Assembly (NCBI RefSeq): GCF_009690905.1
Contig: NZ_VOSW01000029.1
Coordinates: 1 to 64,000 of the forward strand
Reading direction: 5' to 3'
DNA: 64,000 nucleotides
From: Paraburkholderia madseniana
GTDB taxonomy: Bacteria > Pseudomonadota > Gammaproteobacteria > Burkholderiales > Burkholderiaceae
Positions within the stretch are counted from its first letter, which is position 1. Every line of letters begins with the position of its first letter. The position numbers and the translations under genes are program-made. The notes under the pieces are model-generated. The model searched no databases, was not told where the DNA came from, and saw nothing but the letters and a program-made list of their open reading frames with translations. Positions 35,784 to 43,943 of this stretch are shown piece after piece.

Positions 35784-36680
35784 TCACGCGGCGTGCGGCC
35801 CGAATTCGGCCACCACCTGATCGATAAACGCGCGCAATTTCGGGGTGGCGCGGCTGGCCGGAAACACCAGATGCATGGGTCGCGCGGGTGCTTCGTAGCC
35901 GTTCAGCAGGCGTACCAGCCGGCCCGCGGCGAGTTCGTCCTTCACCGCCACTTCGGGCGCGAGGATCACGCCGCCGCCATTGAGGGCCGCGGCCAGCAGC
36001 GCTTTCACGTCGTTGGCCTGAAAGCGGCCTGAGATCGGCACCACGTGTTCGCCCTGGGCATCGGCGAAATGCCATTCGGTTTGAACCGGCAGGCTCGTAT
36101 AGACGAAGCTCAGGCACTCGTGCTCCGCCAGCGCTTGCGGCGTCTGCGGCTCGCCGCGCTCGGCCAGGTAGTCAGGCGACGCGCAGGCAATCAGCCGGTA
36201 CGGCATCAACTGTCGGGCGATCAACGACGAATCCGACAGCGAGCCGAGACGGATCGCGGCTTCATAGCCTTCGTCGATCAGATCGACGAAGCGGTCGGTC
36301 AGCGCCAACTCGACCCGTACCTCGGGATTGGCCTTCAGGTAGCGCGTGATCATCGGCGCGAGACAGCAGGTGCTGAAGGTCACTGGCGCGGTGATGCGCA
36401 GACGCCCGCGCGGCGAGGCAGACAGCTCCTGCGCGACCGATTCGGCCGCGTCGGCATCCGCCAGCAGTGCCTTGCAGCGTTCGTAGAAAATCTGGCCGAT
36501 CTCCGTGAGGCTCTGGCGGCGCGTGGTCCGGTTAAGCAAACGCGCGCCGACGCGCTCCTCCAGCGTACTGACATGCTTGCCGGCCATCTGCGCGGAGATG
36601 CCGAAGGCGAGCGCAGCCGCGGCGAACGAGCCGCTGTCGGCGGTTTTCACGAACACGGCCATGCTGGTCAAGCGGTCCAT
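35784..36680 (-). CDS. LysR-type regulator
   Basis: A 298-residue LysR protein of the large CrgA/DmlR-like branch (MDRLTSMAVFVKTADSGSFAAAALAFGISAQMAGKHVSTLEERVG; ASPRGRLRITAPVTFS). It is divergent from an NADP-dependent reductase gene across about 130 bp and probably controls it. The effector is unknown. Confidence 0.85.
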   Translation of the reverse strand: MDRLTSMAVFVKTADSGSFAAAALAFGISAQMAGKHVSTLEERVGARLLNRTTRRQSLTEIGQIFYERCKALLADADAAESVAQELSASPRGRLRITAPVTFSTCCLAPMITRYLKANPEVRVELALTDRFVDLIDEGYEAAIRLGSLSDSSLIARQLMPYRLIACASPDYLAERGEPQTPQALAEHECLSFVYTSLPVQTEWHFADAQGEHVVPISGRFQANDVKALLAAALNGGGVILAPEVAVKDELAAGRLVRLLNGYEAPARPMHLVFPASRATPKLRAFIDQVVAEFGPHAA

Positions 36681-36813
36681 GATTCACCACTGCTGGTTTC
36701 GACAGTCATCAAACTACGCCTGTTTATCCGATTGAAGTTTTGAATCATAGTGCTTCTCACCGATGGGCGGGCGCTCAACCGAGTGCTCCGCGGATAAACA
36801 TGGAGTGTGAAAC

Positions 36814-37473
36814 ATGAAGATAGGCATTCTCGGCGCCGGCTTTCTCGGCCGCGCGATGGCGACCGTCGCGAAGATCCATGGTCACGAAGTCATGATCAGT
36901 AATTCCCGTGATCCGCGAACTTTGATCAGTACGGCCGCGGCGCTTGGCTGCGCGCTCGGCACGGCTGAAGAGGCGGCGAAGTTCGGCGACGTGGTGGTGG
37001 TGACCGTGCCGTTCAGCAACATTGGCGCGCTGCCGGTTGCGGCACTCGACGGCAAGATCGTGATCGACACGTGCAACTACTATCCCGACCGCGACGGCCA
37101 CATCGAGGCGCTCGACAGTCGCTCGACGACCACCAGTCAGATGCTGGCCGCCGCGTTGCCTGGCGCGAAGGTGGTCAAGGCCTTCAACGCGATTCTGGCG
37201 AGGGACCTCGAAACGGACGGCAAGCCTGCCGATGCGCCGAACCGCCGGGCATTGCCGTTCGCGAGCGATGACGAGCAGGCCAAGCACGTCGTGCGCGGGC
37301 TTCTCGATCAGTTCGGCTTCGATCCAGTCGATGCCGGTGCGCTCACCGACAGTTGGCGCTTCGAGCGTGCGAAGCCGGTCTATTGCATTGCGCTGGATCG
37401 CGCGGGCATCGTTGAAGGATTGGCGGCGGCGCAGCGGGACGTCGAGTTGCCGCATGGATCGTGGCGGCATTGA
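36814..37473 (+). CDS. F420/NADP-dependent oxidoreductase family protein
   Basis: A 219-residue protein with the Rossmann motif MKIGILGAGFLGRAMATVA, NSRDP, VVTVPFSNI and VIDTCNYYPDRDG, the layout of the NADP oxidoreductase, coenzyme-F420-dependent family. In bacteria without F420 these act on other substrates with NADP. It is a single gene, divergent from the LysR gene. Confidence 0.82.
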   Translation: MKIGILGAGFLGRAMATVAKIHGHEVMISNSRDPRTLISTAAALGCALGTAEEAAKFGDVVVVTVPFSNIGALPVAALDGKIVIDTCNYYPDRDGHIEALDSRSTTTSQMLAAALPGAKVVKAFNAILARDLETDGKPADAPNRRALPFASDDEQAKHVVRGLLDQFGFDPVDAGALTDSWRFERAKPVYCIALDRAGIVEGLAAAQRDVELPHGSWRH

Positions 37474-37527
37474 GGGGAGCGTGGCGATGTGTTCCCAAAA
37501 TTAAATCGATGTGCGACTATGCCCTCC

Positions 37528-37608
37528 ATGGAATCCCGTAACGTACTGTTCATCTTTTACCACCATCACGGTCGCATGCAGTTGCGCCGTGGTTCGTTAC
37601 GTCCATAG
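37528..37608 (+). CDS. Leader peptide with a His-His-His run
   Basis: A 26-codon frame encodes a peptide with FIFYHHHG in its first half, ending at TAG 37606-37608; an in-frame ATG at 37519 would add three residues. The three adjacent His codons followed by overlapping RNA arms and a terminator mark it as a regulatory leader peptide. No clear ribosome site was found, which weakens the call somewhat. Confidence 0.65.
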   Translation: MESRNVLFIFYHHHGRMQLRRGSLRP

Positions 37609-37654
37609 CAGGGAATCGGGACTTTACTGATCCCGTTTCGTGCACCAACGACCA

Positions 37655-37680
37655 AGGCGCCCCCAGGGCGCCTTTTTTTA
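37655..37680 (+). terminator. Intrinsic terminator of the attenuator
   Basis: AAGGCGCCC (37655-37663) and its exact complement (37667-37675) form a 9-bp stem with a CCA loop, running directly into a seven-T tract. It lies 25 bp before the start of the HisRS-like gene, in the position of an attenuator terminator. Confidence 0.85.
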
Positions 37681-37704
37681 TTTCTACGCACAAGAGGACC
37701 AGAC

Positions 37705-38347
37705 ATGACCATGATCCGTGGAACCCGTTTTATCGTCGGAACCGAAGCCGCGCAGATTCGTGCACTCGAAAATCGCTTCCGGAGCTACCTTCATTGAAGC
37801 CGGGGCAGAGGAGGCGATCGTTCCTGCGCTGTGGGGACAAGACACCTTCATCCAGAAAGCCGGTGGCAGTGAGGTCATCGGGCAGATGTGGGCTTTCCCG
37901 GACAAGAAAGGCAGACCCTGCTGTCTGATCCCGGAAGCGACAGCGCTGTTCCAGGAGCGCTGCAAGGAATTGCTGGGACGGCAAACGGAGCGCATGGTGT
38001 TCTACGTCGCGCGGTGCTATCGGTATGAGCGGCCTCAGGCAGGCCGTTACCGCGAATTCTCGCAACTCGGCTTCGAATATCTTTGCCCGGATCCGCAACG
38101 GGCCAACGTGCGCAGTCAGGAGATCGTGGCGGGTTTTCTGGATTCCTTCGGACTGCGCTACGAAATCGACAGTTCGGCTCGACGCGGTCTTAGCTATTAC
38201 CTGAACGGCATGGGCTTCGAGATGCGCTGCACCGAACTCGGCGCGCAACAGCAGATCGTCGGCGGTGGGGCGTATCGGGAAGGTGCGGGTTTTGGCATCG
38301 GCGCAGAACGGTTGCTGCTGGCGATGGTGGCTCAAGGAATCGTATAG
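37705..38347 (+). pseudogene. Compact histidyl-tRNA-synthetase-like gene, frameshifted near its start
   Basis: From ATG 37705 (AGAGGA ribosome site) the frame gives a typical HisRS N-terminus (MIRGTRF then AQIRALENRFRS), then meets a TGA about codon 30. The rest continues in the +1 frame from about 37790 (FIEAGAEEAIVPALWGQ). Class II motifs follow: motif 2 ARCYRYERPQAGRYREF, the histidine-binding RGLSYY and GGGAYRE, and motif 3 GFGIGAERLLLAM. The insertion domain and the anticodon-binding domain of real HisRS are missing, so the product would be a bare catalytic core of about 213 residues. One extra base explains the break; sequencing error, a true pseudogene or recoding are open. Confidence 0.7.
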
Positions 38348-38351
38348 AGGG

Positions 38352-39640
38352 CTAACTCATCGCATCGAGCAACCCATACCACGCAACCCCGGCGCTGATA
38401 TAAAAGCGCTGAAGCGCATGCAGCGGGATCCGTCGGATTGATGTCGGCGGCAACGGCAGTCCACGCGTCGCGCCTGCCAGATGCGCGGCGAGGTGTTTGC
38501 CGAGCGTCGTTGCCATCGCGATGCCGCGGCCGTTGTAGCCCAGCGCGATCGTCAGCCCCGGTGCGGGCAGGTGAACATGCGGCAGGAAATCCCGCGTGAT
38601 GGCGATGCGCCCGGCCCAGCGATACTCGTACTCGACGTCCGCCAGTTGCGGGTACAACAATCTGGCCGCACGTTCGAGGTGTGCCCAGTCCGCCGCGCCG
38701 CGTGGTTCGCGAAAAGGTCCGCGGCCGCCGATCAACAGGCGGCCTTCGCTGTCGCGCCGGAAGTACAGCAGCAAGCGCCGCGAATCCGACGCCACTTCGC
38801 GCCCGGGCAGGATGCTTGCGCTGATCCTCGCGGCCAGCGGCTTCGTCGCCACGATGAAGCTGTTCGCCGCGATCACCGACTGCGCGATCCCCGGCCACAG
38901 CGAATCGCTGTATCCGTTGGTTGCAAGCAGGACCTGACTCGCGTCGATGGTCGGTCCTTGAGCCGTGTGAATGCGCCATCCATCGGCGCGCTGTTCGAGG
39001 CGGTTCGCGACCGTCGCGCCGTGAATCGCCACGCCACGCGCGAGGGCAGCGCGCGCAAGTCCCCGCGCGTAGCTGAGCGGTTGCACGCTGCCCGCGCGGC
39101 GGTCCACCCATCCCCCGACAAACGCATCCGTTCCAAGCCGCTGCGCAATCTGCGCGCGATCGAGCAACTCGACGCGCGCGCCACGCGATTCCCACTGGCG
39201 CGCACGCGCATGCAGCGTATCGAGCAGCCTGGTCGAATGCGTGGGCTGAATCCAGCCGGCGCGTGTCGCATCGCATGCAATATCGTGGCGCTCGATCAGA
39301 TCGAACACCGTCTCGGCTGCGCCGCCCGCCATCCTGACGAGCGCGTCGCCGTCGTCCGGGCCGAAACGGCGCATGAGCTCGTCGGGGTCGTACTTGAGAC
39401 CCGGAATCACCTGTCCACCATTGCGTCCCGATGCGCCCCAGCCCGGCTCGTTCGCATCGATCACGCAGACGTCCATGCCGAGTTCGCTCAAATGCAGCGC
39501 CGTGGATAAACCCGTGTAACCCGCGCCCACAATAGCCACCTGGACACGCTTCGATGCATCGAGAGGCGGCGTGCGCACCGCGGCCTCAGCGGTGGCAGCC
39601 CAGAGCGACGGCGGCAACGGCTGGCCGGCTTCTACTGACT

Positions 39641-39644
<4 letters not shown>
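38352..39644 (-). CDS. FAD-dependent amine/amino-acid oxidoreductase
   Basis: A 430-residue DAO-fold flavoprotein with VAIVGAGYTGLSTALHLSELG, GASGRNGGQV and the C-terminal GYNGRGIAMATTLGKHLA. It resembles the gamma-glutamylputrescine oxidase/glycine oxidase group, which oxidise amines or amino acids and release ammonia. Its start overlaps the ABC ATPase stop in an ATGA, making it the fourth gene of a transporter operon, so the transported solute is probably its substrate. The start MKSVEAG at 39644 fits that overlap. Confidence 0.83.
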
Positions 39645-40386
<742 letters not shown>

Positions 40387-40390
<4 letters not shown>

Positions 40391-41043
40391 CGCTTTCCCT
40401 TCTGACCGAGACGGCGCTCGAGGCGCCGCAAGCCGTAGACGAGCGGCAGGCTGAGCGCGAGATAGAGCAGCGCGACGAGCGTGAATACCGTCATGTTCTG
40501 GAACGTCGACGACGCAATCAACTGGCCGGCGCGCGTCATTTCCGCGACGGTGATGGTCGAGGCCAGCGACGAGTCCTTCAGCATCATCACGAGCGTGTTG
40601 CCATACGGCGGCAGCGCGATTCGAAACGCTTGCGGCAGGATCACGCGGCGCATGATCAGCCCGCCACGCATGCCGATGGATTGCGCGGCTTCGATCTGGC
40701 CGTGGTCGATTGCCTGGATGCCGGCACGAAAGTTCTCCGCCTGATACGCCGAATAGGCAACGCCCAGCCCGATGAAACCCGCCTGGAACGCGCTCAACTG
40801 CACGCCGAGATCGGGCAGCACGAAGTAGATGTAGAACAGCTGCACGATGATCGGCAGGCCGCGAATCACGTTGATGAACGTGGCCGCCGCGTTCGAGAGC
40901 ACCTTGTTCGACGACACGCGCATCAGCGCCAGCACGAGCCCGAGGAGCGTACTGAGAACGAACGCGCAGAAGGTGATCTCGACGGTGACGACCGCGCCTT
41001 TCAGCAGGATCGGCAGGAAGTCGAGCGCATTCTGGATGAACAT
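40387..41043 (-). CDS. Polar amino-acid ABC transporter permease
   Basis: A 218-residue permease of the HisM/GlnP type with about five membrane segments and the ATPase-coupling loop SAYQAENFRAGIQAIDHGQIEAAQSIGM. Only one permease gene is present, so a homodimer is expected. It lies between the binding-protein gene and the ATPase gene. Confidence 0.92.
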
Positions 41044-41072
41044 GACGTGATCTCCTCAGGAAGCGAGCCGCG

Positions 41073-41837
41073 TCATTCCACCTGCCACTTCTTGATGATC
41101 TGCGTGAGCGTGCCGTCTGCCTTGATCTTGCGGATACCGGCGTTCAGCTTCTCCAGCGTTGCGTTATCGCCCTTGCGCACCACGAAGCACAGTTGACCCT
41201 TCACGCTCGGCTGATAACCGTCGACGAGGCGCAACTGCGGGTTCGGGTTCTTCTGCAACTGGTACGCGATGATCGGATGATCGCCGAAGCCAGCCTTGAT
41301 ACGGCCGAGCGCGACGTCGCGCATGATGTCGGCGACCGAGTCGTACGTGCGCACCTCCTTGAAGATGCCTTTCTTGTTCAGCGCGTCGACGAAGGCCGTG
41401 CCCACTTGCGCGCCGACCACTTCGCCCTTGAGGTCGTCCATCGACGTGTACTTGCCCTTGTCGTCGGCGCGCACGATCAGACCTTCGCCATACGAATAGA
41501 CCGTGTCGGAGAAGTCGACGACCTGCTCGCGGGCCGGCGTCTTCAGCATGGCGGCGGAGATCACGTCGATCTTCTTCGTGGTGAGCGACGGGATCAGCGC
41601 GGAGAAGGTGGTCTGTTCCACCTTCACGTCGAAACCGGCGGCCTTGCCGGTTGCGGTGATCGCATCGACCAGCAGACCCTGGATCGAATTGCTCTTCACG
41701 TCGAGGAAGGTGAACGGCACGCCGGTGGCCGTCGCGCCGACCGTGTACTCCGGCTCGGCGGCCGCCATGGCCGGCGTTGCTGCGAGGACCAACAGCGCGA
41801 CGGCTGCGCCGGCGATGCGCTTGACTAACTGGATCAT
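41073..41837 (-). CDS. Periplasmic amino-acid-binding protein of the ABC importer
   Basis: A 254-residue family-3 solute-binding protein with signal peptide (MIQLVKRIAGAAVALLVLAATPAMA) and the family pattern YTVGATATGVPFTFLD, GFDVKVEQTTFSALIPSL, FSDTVYSYGEGLIVR. The ATG at 41837 is preceded by GGAGA; an upstream GTG is less likely. It is the first gene of the leftward importer/oxidoreductase operon and is divergent from an IclR gene. The solute is likely an amino acid or amine; a histidine link with the nearby attenuated gene is only a possibility. Confidence 0.9.
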   Translation of the reverse strand: MIQLVKRIAGAAVALLVLAATPAMAAAEPEYTVGATATGVPFTFLDVKSNSIQGLLVDAITATGKAAGFDVKVEQTTFSALIPSLTTKKIDVISAAMLKTPAREQVVDFSDTVYSYGEGLIVRADDKGKYTSMDDLKGEVVGAQVGTAFVDALNKKGIFKEVRTYDSVADIMRDVALGRIKAGFGDHPIIAYQLQKNPNPQLRLVDGYQPSVKGQLCFVVRKGDNATLEKLNAGIRKIKADGTLTQIIKKWQVE

Positions 41838-41899
41838 GAGATTCTCCACGACGGTGACGGACTACGATTGAGGAATCGGTGACTGGTGTGACTTCATCA

Positions 41900-41923
41900 T
41901 ATTCGAGTCAAAAATATCGAATA
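41900..41923. promoter_or_regulatory. Inverted repeat in the ABC/IclR divergent gap
   Basis: TATTCGA (41900-41906) and TCGAATA (41917-41923) form a perfect 7-bp inverted repeat with a 10-bp spacer, and a tandem CGATATG-CGATATG lies at 41939-41952. Both are in the gap between the binding-protein gene and the IclR gene, so they are candidate IclR sites. Confidence 0.45.
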
Positions 41924-41990
41924 ACATTATTTGCGTATCGATATGCGATATGATAACGTCAATGCATCACGATCACCATTGGGTATTTCC

Positions 41991-42800
41991 ATGAGCGGCA
42001 AAGGGGTGGAGCAGGCAAGCGAGAGCGAAGCGCCGGACGCGCTCTTCAATCAATCGCTGGAAAAGGGCATCGCGGTGCTGCGCGCATTCAGCGCGCAACG
42101 CCGGACCATGAGCCTGCCGGAAGTGGCCGAGGCGACTTCGATCACGAAGAGTTCGGCGCAACGGATGATCTACACGCTGGAGAAGCTCGGCTACGTGCGC
42201 AAACATCCGCGCACGAAGCGCTATCAACTCACCCCGCGAGTCGTGCAGATTGGCTTCAGCTACCTCGCGGCGGATACGCTCATCGACGTGGCCAATCCGT
42301 TCCTGTCCGAACTCACGAACGTGACCGGTGAGACGACCAGCCTGACCGAACCGGACGGCGCCGAGATGCTGTACGTCGCGCGTTTTGTCTGCATGAAATT
42401 CGTGCCGATTCACATGCCGATAGGCAGCCGTATTCCGATGTACTGCACCGCCTCGGGCCGCGCCTATCTGAGCGCGCTGCCGGACGACGAAGTGCGCGCG
42501 CTGCTCGAGGCGAACGACCGTGTCGCGCATACGCAGTACACGGTGACGGATATCGGCGACATCGAGGCGCTGCTCGCGGAGGCGCGCCGCAGGGGTTATA
42601 CGTCGAACCGTGAGGAACTGTTCATCGGCGACATGACGATTGCGGCGCCCGTGCTGGATGGCGAAAGAAGACCCGTGGCATCGGTGCACGTGGTCGCGCC
42701 GACCAGTCGCTGGACGCTAGCCGATGCCGAGCAGCGCCTCGCCCCCGCGGTGATCGATTGCGCGCGTGGCATTAGCAATTCGATCAGGACGCTGGGTTGA
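41991..42800 (+). CDS. IclR-family regulator
   Basis: A 269-residue protein with an N-terminal winged helix (SLEKGIAVLRAFSAQRRTMSLPEVAEATSITKSSAQRMIYTLEKLGYV) and the IclR effector domain (YCTASGRAYLSALPDDEV; GYTSNREELFIGDMTIAAPV). It is divergent from the ABC importer/oxidoreductase operon and presumably controls it. The start MSGKGV was chosen because upstream in-frame codons lie within the operator region. Confidence 0.87.
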   Translation: MSGKGVEQASESEAPDALFNQSLEKGIAVLRAFSAQRRTMSLPEVAEATSITKSSAQRMIYTLEKLGYVRKHPRTKRYQLTPRVVQIGFSYLAADTLIDVANPFLSELTNVTGETTSLTEPDGAEMLYVARFVCMKFVPIHMPIGSRIPMYCTASGRAYLSALPDDEVRALLEANDRVAHTQYTVTDIGDIEALLAEARRRGYTSNREELFIGDMTIAAPVLDGERRPVASVHVVAPTSRWTLADAEQRLAPAVIDCARGISNSIRTLG

Positions 42801-42801
42801 C

Positions 42802-42990
42802 CTATCCGTGCAATTCGCCGACAAGGCGGGAGAGGCGGGCAATACGGTGGCGATACATCGGCGCCTGCGGAGAATTTTTCAGATGTTCGACGCGATCGCG
42901 CCAGTAGGTCGGCGGAAAAGGTTTTTGCGGCGCGCATGCGACTACGCGTTCAAGATGAACGAGTTCGCTTTCGAAAAGATGGTGGTGCAT
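42802..42990 (-). CDS. Small basic protein, unknown
   Basis: A 62-residue frame ending one base beyond the IclR stop on the other strand. It has an even, protein-like composition, with FPPTYWRDRVEHLKNSP in the middle and MYRHRIARLSRLVGEL at the end. I have a weak memory of similar small conserved proteins in Burkholderiales, but no family name. The antisense frame at 42766-43041 is an alternative and looks less natural. Confidence 0.45.
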   Translation of the reverse strand: MHHHLFESELVHLERVVACAPQKPFPPTYWRDRVEHLKNSPQAPMYRHRIARLSRLVGELHG

Positions 42991-43043
42991 TGTCCGATTT
43001 CCCCGTGGATGGCCAGTCTGGTCCGTTCGCGACGCCGCTAACT

Positions 43044-43726
43044 ATCTGACACCGCTCAGGGCTTCTAAAGCAGATTCTCGTCCGTGCAGTGGATCTGCGC
43101 GGTAATGCAATGCAAAAAAGACCGCTTACCTGGCTATCCAGAAAAATCCGTGGGGGTGGCCGGGTGCGCGAGTGCCGCAGAGTGCTTCACGCAGGATCGG
43201 TCGATGTGCCGCGATTGACGCAGGCAAGTAAAAAGGGCGGGCCGCCGCTGCTTGTCCACGCAAAGGGAGGCAACGACGGCCGAACCTCGCAGTGGTCTGC
43301 CTGATGCATAGCCAGGCGGATTCCACCATGTCGGCGTTACGCATTGCAACGATCTTCTCTATGGAAGTATTCGGTTGCCACGTGCCGACACACAACAGTT
43401 GCAGCTACAACAACAGCACAGCCCTCTCTCAATCCCCCGCCAGCGAGTTGGTATCGTTGGCGTCGATCGCGCGTCGAGCATGGTTCGGATCACTAACCGC
43501 AGGATCGTGATGACTTACGGCGATCCCTCGATCAGCGATGCCGGCGATCCAGAAACAAGCGGGACGTCGCCGGACGTCGGTGCGTCGAACACATTGCAGC
43601 GCGCGATCTTTTTTTGGTCCCCCCGGTTCCCCAGCTTGTCGGGCAGGTTTATTGCACGTTCTGGGCACTGCTACCGCCTCGGTGGGTTGTTTTTATCAGG
43701 CGGTGGCAGATATCAAATCTATATAC
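43044..43726. other. About 0.7 kb without a recognisable gene
   Basis: Several short frames occur on both strands, none with a ribosome site, recognisable motif or convincing composition. The stretch lies directly downstream of a leftward sigma-54 promoter and should be its transcribed region, which suggests that a target gene has been lost or decayed, or that the product is a non-coding RNA. Confidence 0.4.
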
Positions 43727-43741
43727 GCAATGACCGTGCCA
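43727..43741 (-). promoter_or_regulatory. Consensus sigma-54 promoter
   Basis: On the minus strand TGGCACGGTCATTGC matches the -24/-12 consensus TGGCAC-N5-TTGC exactly. It points leftward, away from the activator gene at 43933, and two dyads lie 53-100 bp upstream of it. No coding target is recognisable downstream. Confidence 0.75.
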
Positions 43742-43793
43742 TGCTGCAAAGCCGCATGGCGGCGGGAACAGTGGAACATTTCAGTCGCGACAT

Positions 43794-43841
43794 TGGACAA
43801 TCCCGTCCATACGTTTTCCTGAAATTGGACGATTTCGTCCA
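43794..43841. promoter_or_regulatory. Two operator dyads for a sigma-54 activator
   Basis: TGGACAATCCCGTCCA (43794-43809) and TGGACGATTTCGTCCA (43826-43841) share the form TGGAC-N6-GTCCA. Their centres are 32 bp apart, about three helical turns, so both face the same side of the DNA. Position upstream of a sigma-54 promoter and next to an activator gene supports an enhancer role. Confidence 0.7.
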
Positions 43842-43868
43842 TTTGGCTATTCCGGGCACGTTGAAGGA

Positions 43869-43943
43869 CTATTTACTGCTGCCAAAGAACGCGGCGCCCA
43901 GTAGCAGCGGTTCCAGGTCTTCCCCGCGTAACTCATATGCCAT
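43869..43943 (-). pseudogene. 24-codon gene stub downstream of the activator
   Basis: An ATG at 43943 overlapping the activator's last codons, with AAGGA seven bases upstream, starts a frame that reads MAYELRGEDLEP and ends GAAFFGSSK at a TAG. The opening resembles the start of DUF917 proteins, which continue with a glycine-rich GSGGGG loop exactly where this frame stops. It is most simply the remaining 5' end of a truncated gene, though a functional small protein cannot be excluded. Confidence 0.45.

Larger units (their letters stand above)
37519..37680 (+). promoter_or_regulatory. Predicted histidine attenuator ahead of the HisRS-like gene
   Basis: The leader holds, in order, a short peptide with three consecutive His codons (37561-37569), a segment 37584-37598 able to pair with 37648-37661 through about 13 base pairs with single-base bulges (antiterminator), and a terminator whose left arm starts at 37655. 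Ribosome stalling at the His codons would leave 37584-37598 free and block the terminator; full translation to the stop at 37608 would cover it and allow termination. This is the classical amino-acid attenuation logic. It is derived by hand folding only. Confidence 0.7.

Noticed and set aside
43292..43510. Short plus-strand frame as the sigma-54 target
   Set aside because: The sigma-54 promoter points the other way, and the frame lacks a ribosome site and recognisable motif.
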